Assembly: GCF_018283675.1 (NCBI RefSeq)
Contig: NZ_JAGVRK010000001.1
Location: 248,001-312,000, forward strand
DNA: 64,000 nt
Direction of reading: 5' to 3'
Origin: Metabacillus flavus
GTDB lineage: Bacteria; Bacillota; Bacilli; Bacillales; Bacillaceae
Under the pieces are notes generated by a model. The model had not been told where the DNA came from, did not search any database, and was given only the letters and a program-made list of their open reading frames with translations. Both the position numbers and the translations under genes were made by a program. Shown here one piece after another: positions 59,315 through 64,000 of this stretch. Numbering within the stretch: position 1 is the stretch's first letter; each line of letters starts with the position of its first letter.

Positions 59315-59333
59315 AAAAAAGGAGAAGATGAAC

Positions 59334-59639
59334 ATGTTCAAAATGGTCGCCCTATTTAAAAAACCAGAGGATACACAAAGCTTTGATGAGTACTACTTCA
59401 ACACTCACATTCCGCTGACACAGAAAATCCCCGGCCTTCAGGACGTAAAAATCACGAAAATCACCGGTTCTCCAATGGGTGAGAGCGAGTACTACTTAAT
59501 GTGCGAGATGTTTTATGAAAGCAAGCAGGCATTCAAGGAAGCGTCTAAAACAGATGAATCCAAAGCTTCAGGAAAAGACGTAATGAAATTTGCCGGGAAC
59601 CTTGTCACCTTCTTCTTCGGTGAAGAGCATAATGGATAA
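59334..59639 (+). CDS. EthD family protein in the paa operon
   Basis: A 101-residue dimeric ferredoxin-like-fold protein of the EthD family (MVALFKKPED, then YYFNTHIPLTQKIPGL). The second ATG, 59334, fits AAGGAG better than 59328. EthD-type genes occur in some Gram-positive paa clusters, but their role is unknown. It overlaps the next gene by eight bases, so it is part of the operon. Confidence 0.85.
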   Translation: MFKMVALFKKPEDTQSFDEYYFNTHIPLTQKIPGLQDVKITKITGSPMGESEYYLMCEMFYESKQAFKEASKTDESKASGKDVMKFAGNLVTFFFGEEHNG

Positions 59640-60402
59640 CCTGCTTGAAACGGCGGTACACAGTAACATCGGTCTGATAACGCTGAATCGGCCAAAGGTT
59701 CTGAATGCACTGAACCGGCAGATGATCCGCGAAATTGCGGAAACGCTGGAAGAATATGACCGGCGCGCCGATGTCCGGGTGACCGTTCTGACCGGAAGCG
59801 GCAGAGCGTTCGCAGCAGGAGCCGATATCGATGAAATGGCGAATGAGAACCCGGTGGGCATCGAGCTGCTCAACCAGTTTGTGGATTGGGACCGGATTAC
59901 TGTCATCAAGAAGCCAATCATCGGGGCGGTTCATGGCTTCGCTTTAGGCGGAGGGTTTGAACTTGCCCTTGCCTGTGACCTGCTGTTTGCTGCGGACACC
60001 GCAAAATTCGGTTTTCCGGAAGTGAATCTCGGCGTCATGCCGGGAGCCGGCGGAACACAGCGGCTGACAAAACTCATGGGGAAAACGAAGGCACTCGAGT
60101 ACATTTGGACGGGGGAAACGATGACCGCACAGGAAGCCGAGCGCTTTGGAATCGTCAACCGCCTAGTCGCACCGGAGCTTTTAATAGAAGAAACGATGAA
60201 ATTTGCAGCACGCCTGGCAGAAAAAGCGCCGCTTTCCATTCGTTTAAGCAAAGAGGCCGTATACAAGGCGCTGGATTACTCCGTTTATGAAGGGATGCAA
60301 TTTGAACGGAAGAACTTCAGCCTGCTGTTTTCATCGGAAGACCAGAAAGAAGGCATGAGCGCATTTCAGGAAAAGCGGCGTCCTTCATTTAAGGGGAAGT
60401 AG
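59632..60402 (+). CDS. paaF: Enoyl-CoA hydratase PaaF
   Basis: A 256-residue crotonase-fold enzyme: oxyanion loops AFAAGADI and HGFALGGGFE, and catalytic glutamates in the PEVNLGVMPGAGGTQ region. It should hydrate 2,3-dehydroadipyl-CoA in the lower pathway. ATG 59632 lies inside the EthD gene. Assignment as PaaF rather than PaaG rests on both catalytic Glu being present and on gene order. Confidence 0.9.
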   Translation: MDNLLETAVHSNIGLITLNRPKVLNALNRQMIREIAETLEEYDRRADVRVTVLTGSGRAFAAGADIDEMANENPVGIELLNQFVDWDRITVIKKPIIGAVHGFALGGGFELALACDLLFAADTAKFGFPEVNLGVMPGAGGTQRLTKLMGKTKALEYIWTGETMTAQEAERFGIVNRLVAPELLIEETMKFAARLAEKAPLSIRLSKEAVYKALDYSVYEGMQFERKNFSLLFSSEDQKEGMSAFQEKRRPSFKGK

Positions 60403-60411
60403 GGGGTCTGT

Positions 60412-61185
60412 ATGTACGAAACGATTAAATTTGAACCGAAAAACGGCGTGGCCCGGCTTACGTTGAACCGTCCCGAAAAACTTAACGCCTTTACCGGGCA
60501 AATGAACAAGGAAATCATCCAGGCGCTGAAAACTGCGGCAGCGGATGAAACGATCCGCTGTCTCGTCATGACCGGTGAAGGAAGGGCATTCTGTTCCGGG
60601 GAGGATTTAGGGAGCATTGGGGAAGAAACGAATCATGGAGATATTTTAAGAAACCGCTACAATCCGATGGTCCGGGCGCTGGCTGCTTTTGAAAAGCCGG
60701 TCATTGCAGCTGTCAATGGGGTGGCAGCGGGTGCCGGGTTCAGTTTGGCGCTAGCCTGTGATTTTCGAATTGCTTCAGAGAAAGCGAGTTTTATTCAATC
60801 GTTTATCCACGTCGGACTTGTCCCTGATTCCGGGAATCACTATTACCTTCCGAGAATCGTAGGAACCGCCAAAGCGCTGGAGCTTGCGATTCTTGGTGAA
60901 AAAGTGACTGCTCAGCAGGCGAAGGATCTTGGTCTCGTATACCGCGTAACAGAACCCGAGCTGCTGCAGCAGGAAGTGACCGCATTTGCTGAAAGACTGG
61001 CGGCCATGCCGACTGCCGCGATCGGCCTGATTAAACGGGCCATCAGGGACAGCTTCACCTCATGCCTTGATGACATGCTTGAAATAGAAGCGCAGTATCA
61101 GCGGATCGCCGGTCTTTCAGCCGACCACAGCGAAGGGACCGCAGCCTTTTTAGAAAAAAGAAAACCGCAGTTCTCAGGAAAATAA
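60412..61185 (+). CDS. paaG: Ring 1,2-epoxyphenylacetyl-CoA isomerase PaaG
   Basis: A 257-residue crotonase-fold isomerase. The oxyanion segment AFCSGEDL and the IHVGLVPDSG motif, with Asp where hydratases have the second Glu, are typical of PaaG. Converts the epoxide to the oxepin. ATG 60412, nine bases after paaF. Confidence 0.92.
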   Translation: MYETIKFEPKNGVARLTLNRPEKLNAFTGQMNKEIIQALKTAAADETIRCLVMTGEGRAFCSGEDLGSIGEETNHGDILRNRYNPMVRALAAFEKPVIAAVNGVAAGAGFSLALACDFRIASEKASFIQSFIHVGLVPDSGNHYYLPRIVGTAKALELAILGEKVTAQQAKDLGLVYRVTEPELLQQEVTAFAERLAAMPTAAIGLIKRAIRDSFTSCLDDMLEIEAQYQRIAGLSADHSEGTAAFLEKRKPQFSGK

Positions 61186-61203
61186 AAATCAGGAGTGATT
61201 GAA

Positions 61204-62721
61204 ATGAGTACAGTTAAAGACAAGAAGTTCGAAACATCTCCAACGATTCGCGAAACGTATCAGCTATTGATTAACGGAGAACGGGTGGACAGCACCTCCG
61301 GCGAAACCTTTACTACATACAACCCCGCAACCGGTGATGCGGTAGCAGTTGTGGCGAAAGCCTCCATTGAAGACGCAGACCGTGCCGTCAAAGCAGCAAG
61401 AGCCGCATTCGATGCCGGCAAATGGAAGCGCACCCCTATCGGCAAACGCTCCCGTGTACTGAACAAAATTGCTTCGATTATGAGATCGCGATTCAACGAA
61501 CTGGTCGAGCTTGAAATTCTGGATACAGGAAAAGCCCTGTCAGCTGCTCAAGGCCAGGTTATGCAGGCAATTGAGGATTTCGAATTTTACGCAGGGGCGA
61601 TCGTCGGCCACCGCGGGGATGTAAACAACGTTCCGGGCCAATTTTTCAACTATACGCAAAAGGAGCCGGTCGGCGTCTGCGCGCAAATTATTCCATGGAA
61701 CTATCCGCTGATGATGGCTGCATGGAAAGTGGCTCCGGCAATCGCCGTAGGCTGCTGTGTTGTATTGAAACCGGCAAGCCTGACTCCGCTTACGGCCATC
61801 GTGCTAACAGAAATTTGCCATGAAGCGGGACTACCTCCGGGAGTGGTCAACGTCACTCCGGGCGCAGGATCGACAATTGGAAATTACCTGGTTGAGCATC
61901 CGGAAGTGGATAAAGTGGCCTTTACCGGGTCTACTCCAATCGGAAAAGATATTATGGCAAAAGCAAGCCAGACGCTGAAACGAGTAACGCTGGAGCTTGG
62001 AGGAAAATCCCCGAACATCGTCTTCGAAGACGCGGACATCGAGGCGGCGGTCGCAGGCTCCCTTTACGGAATTTTCTACAACACCGGCCAGTCCTGTGAA
62101 GCCAGATCCCGTCTTTATGTAGAAGAAAGCATCTATGACGAGTTCATGGAGAAATTCACGGAAAAGGCGAAAAAGCTGAAGCTTGGCAACCCTTTTAATG
62201 AAGAAACGCATATTGGCGCAATCATCAGCAAGGATCAGCTTGAAACAATCGATGGCTACGTTCAATCGGCAATTGCGGACGGAGCGACAATTGTGACAGG
62301 CGGAAAAGCAGCGACGATGGAAGGCTTTGAGGATGGATACTGGTATGAGCCTACTATCATCACGAACGTGAATCATGACATGAAATCCGTTCAGGAGGAA
62401 ATCTTCGGCCCGGTCGTCGTGGTGCTGAAATTTAATGGAGAAAAAGAAGCGCTGGCCCTTGCCAATGATACGATTTATGGCCTTGGTTCAGCGATTTGGA
62501 CAACAAACCAGGCGCGCGCTACACGCGTGGCAAACGAAATCAAAGCCGGCATCGTCATGGTGAACAGTCCGATTTCCGCTTTCCCGGGCACACCGTTCGG
62601 CGGCTACAAGCAGTCCGGATTCGGACGCGAGCTATGCGTCGAAACCCTTGATTTGTATACCGAAACGAAGAGTGTCCTTTCATACTTCGGCACTCGTCCG
62701 CTGAATTTCTTTAACGTATAA
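61204..62721 (+). CDS. Aldehyde dehydrogenase, probably the paa pathway semialdehyde dehydrogenase
   Basis: A 505-residue NAD(P)-dependent aldehyde dehydrogenase: cofactor loop GSTPIGKDIM, ELGGKSPNIVF with the catalytic Glu, and catalytic Cys in NTGQSCEARS. It is a single-domain enzyme of normal length. In E. coli PaaZ the dehydrogenase is fused to an R-specific hydratase (MaoC-like) domain that opens the oxepin ring; that domain is absent here. Oxidation of the semialdehyde after ring opening is inferred from context. ATG 61204 follows AGGAG. A terminator-like hairpin follows. Confidence 0.88.
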   Translation: MSTVKDKKFETSPTIRETYQLLINGERVDSTSGETFTTYNPATGDAVAVVAKASIEDADRAVKAARAAFDAGKWKRTPIGKRSRVLNKIASIMRSRFNELVELEILDTGKALSAAQGQVMQAIEDFEFYAGAIVGHRGDVNNVPGQFFNYTQKEPVGVCAQIIPWNYPLMMAAWKVAPAIAVGCCVVLKPASLTPLTAIVLTEICHEAGLPPGVVNVTPGAGSTIGNYLVEHPEVDKVAFTGSTPIGKDIMAKASQTLKRVTLELGGKSPNIVFEDADIEAAVAGSLYGIFYNTGQSCEARSRLYVEESIYDEFMEKFTEKAKKLKLGNPFNEETHIGAIISKDQLETIDGYVQSAIADGATIVTGGKAATMEGFEDGYWYEPTIITNVNHDMKSVQEEIFGPVVVVLKFNGEKEALALANDTIYGLGSAIWTTNQARATRVANEIKAGIVMVNSPISAFPGTPFGGYKQSGFGRELCVETLDLYTETKSVLSYFGTRPLNFFNV

Positions 62722-62736
62722 AAGGCAAGTTCAATA

Positions 62737-62775
62737 GCGAGCGTTTTCCCATCTTGGGGGCCGCTCGCCTTTTTT
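62737..62775 (+). terminator. Intra-operon hairpin between the aldehyde dehydrogenase and paaH
   Basis: Seven-pair stem (62737-62743 with 62762-62768) followed by a T-run. Could be a partial terminator. Confidence 0.7.
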
Positions 62776-62797
62776 CTATAAAAGGGGGAAACCGATC

Positions 62798-63652
62798 ATG
62801 ATCGAACAAATAATGGTTGCCGGCTCCGGGGTTATGGGAAGAGGCATCGCCTATGTAGCCGCTGCAGGCGGCTTTCAGGTTGTGCTGGCAGATGTGAAGG
62901 AAGAAGCACTGGAGAGTGCCAAACAAGAAATCGATGGCATCTTTTATAAGGCGCTTAGCCGGGAAATCATGACGGAGGTTCAGGCTGCTGAAGCAAAGGG
63001 TCGACTGGTCTATTCCACAAGCCTTGAAGAGGCGGCAAAGCAAGCCGACCTGATAATAGAAGCTGTTCCTGAGAAAAAAGAAATCAAGCAGGCGGTTTTT
63101 GAGATACTTGACGCGAATGCACCGGCCCATTGCCTTTTTGCCACGAATACCTCGACGATGAGCCCGACCGAAATCGGATCCTTCACAAAGCGGCCGGAAA
63201 ACGTCATTGCGATGCACTTTTTCAATCCTGTACATAAAATGCCCCTCATCGAGATCATCAGAGGCCTTGAAACGAGCGATGAGACGGCTGAAGCGATTCA
63301 GGCTGCTGCCAAAAGAATGAAGAAGGAAACCGTCCTGATCAATGAATTCCCGGGGTTCGTCACAAGCAGGATCAGTGCCCTCGTCGGAAACGAAGCGTTT
63401 TACATGCTTCAGGAAGGCGTCGGTACAGCAGAAGAAATCGATAAAGCAATCCGTCTCGGATTGAACTATCCGATGGGGCCGTTTGAGCTCGGGGACCTCG
63501 TCGGACTGGATACAAGGCTGAACAACCTGAATTACCTGCACGAAACGCTTGGGGAAAAATACAGGCCGGCACCGCTCCTCGTTCAATACGTGAAAGCAGG
63601 AAGACTGGGACGTAAATCAGGGAAAGGCGTTTATGACTATACGGAAAAGTAA
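62798..63652 (+). CDS. paaH: 3-hydroxyacyl-CoA dehydrogenase PaaH
   Basis: A 284-residue dehydrogenase: N-terminal NAD loop GSGVMGRG, catalytic HFFNP with the His-Glu pair, and the C-terminal GLNYPMGPFELGDLVGLD. Oxidises 3-hydroxyadipyl-CoA to 3-oxoadipyl-CoA. ATG 62798 with GGGGGA upstream. The 3-hydroxybutyryl-CoA dehydrogenase family is broader; the paa assignment is by context. Confidence 0.93.
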   Translation: MIEQIMVAGSGVMGRGIAYVAAAGGFQVVLADVKEEALESAKQEIDGIFYKALSREIMTEVQAAEAKGRLVYSTSLEEAAKQADLIIEAVPEKKEIKQAVFEILDANAPAHCLFATNTSTMSPTEIGSFTKRPENVIAMHFFNPVHKMPLIEIIRGLETSDETAEAIQAAAKRMKKETVLINEFPGFVTSRISALVGNEAFYMLQEGVGTAEEIDKAIRLGLNYPMGPFELGDLVGLDTRLNNLNYLHETLGEKYRPAPLLVQYVKAGRLGRKSGKGVYDYTEK

Positions 63653-63667
63653 AAGGAGGAGCTTGCT

Positions 63668-64000
63668 GTGCATGAAGCAGTCATTGTTGATGCCGTCCGG
63701 ACGCCGATCGGCCGGTATAAAGGGGCTTTAAAAACCGTTCGGCCGGATGATTTAGGTGCGATTGTCATAAGAGGACTTCTTGAACGGAACAAAGGGGTTG
63801 AAGGCATTGAAGAAGTCGTATTCGGATGCGCGAACCAGGCGGGAGAGGATAACCGGAACGTCGCGCGCATGTCCGCGCTTCTTGCCGGTCTGCCTGTTGA
63901 AACTGCTGGCACCACCATCAACCGGCTGTGCGGTTCAGGACTTGATGCCGTAAACTATGCGGCAAGGGCCATTTTAGCAGGGGAAGGGGATATATACATT
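63668..64000 (+). CDS. paaJ: Acetyl-CoA acyltransferase (3-oxoadipyl-CoA thiolase) PaaJ, N-terminal part
   Basis: The first 111 codons of a thiolase, starting at GTG 63668 after AAAGGAGG. The typical DAVRTPIGRYKGAL opening and the active-site Cys in NRLCGSGLDAV (near residue 88) are present. It runs off the right edge. In the pathway it would cleave 3-oxoadipyl-CoA to succinyl-CoA and acetyl-CoA. Confidence 0.93.
   Translation, partial: MHEAVIVDAVRTPIGRYKGALKTVRPDDLGAIVIRGLLERNKGVEGIEEVVFGCANQAGEDNRNVARMSALLAGLPVETAGTTINRLCGSGLDAVNYAARAILAGEGDIYI

Overview
The window is a chromosomal segment of a low-GC Gram-positive endospore former of the family Bacillaceae. The evidence is the Bacillus-type 16S/23S/5S operon, the complete sigB module, the small spore gene cmpA, a sigma-E-type promoter, CIRCE control of groESL, and a gene order from thioredoxin/ddl to groEL that follows the Bacillus subtilis ydb-ydc-ydi region closely. 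I do not assign a species.

Layout. (1) 1-2690, minus strand: a SAM riboswitch with its own promoter and terminator precedes an ATP-grasp ligase, an SfnG-like flavin monooxygenase and the start of msrA, which looks like a sulfur-responsive operon. (2) 2925-23266: conserved core, with a thioredoxin, ddl and murF (cell wall), an esterase, cshA, ydbST, a rhomboid protease, acpS, ydcC, alr, the EndoAI/EndoA toxin-antitoxin pair, rsbR-S-T-U-V-W-sigB-rsbX, tex, the 36-residue cmpA and sprT. (3) 23353-29951: seven tRNAs, then a strong promoter, three tRNAs, 16S-23S-5S, two exact 137-bp tandem units that each carry a tRNA-fMet 5' end, tRNA-fMet and tRNA-Asp. (4) 30062-40117: tsaE-tsaB-rimI-tsaD, a dense DnaA-box cluster, ABC-F ydiF, rex, tatC without tatA, ydiK, ydiL and groES-groEL.

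(5) 40118-51300: accessory region with a LysM-tailed CgeB-like glycosyltransferase, a general stress flavin-binding protein, a candidate membrane gene with a CTG start, a MerR regulator divergent from an alcohol dehydrogenase, a methyltransferase, a polysaccharide deacetylase, a glycosyltransferase, an M1 peptidase and an LCP protein. It also holds repeat elements and a structured intergenic sequence. (6) 51331-54850, minus strand: levansucrase sacB and an endolevanase-like gene, with two LacI-like palindromes around the sacB promoter. (7) 55115-64000: a phenylacetate catabolic cluster (paaK; paaA-B-C-D, EthD-like gene, paaF, paaG, aldehyde dehydrogenase, paaH, start of paaJ). Matching operator-like motifs lie at the paaK and paaA promoters. 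No paaE and no ring-opening hydratase domain are visible.

Together the genes cover wall-precursor synthesis (ddl, murF, alr), stress signalling (sigB), tRNA t6A modification (tsa), chaperones, surface glycan and levan metabolism, and aerobic aromatic degradation. Starts were corrected where a Shine-Dalgarno sequence clearly favoured a different codon; several of these are TTG or GTG.
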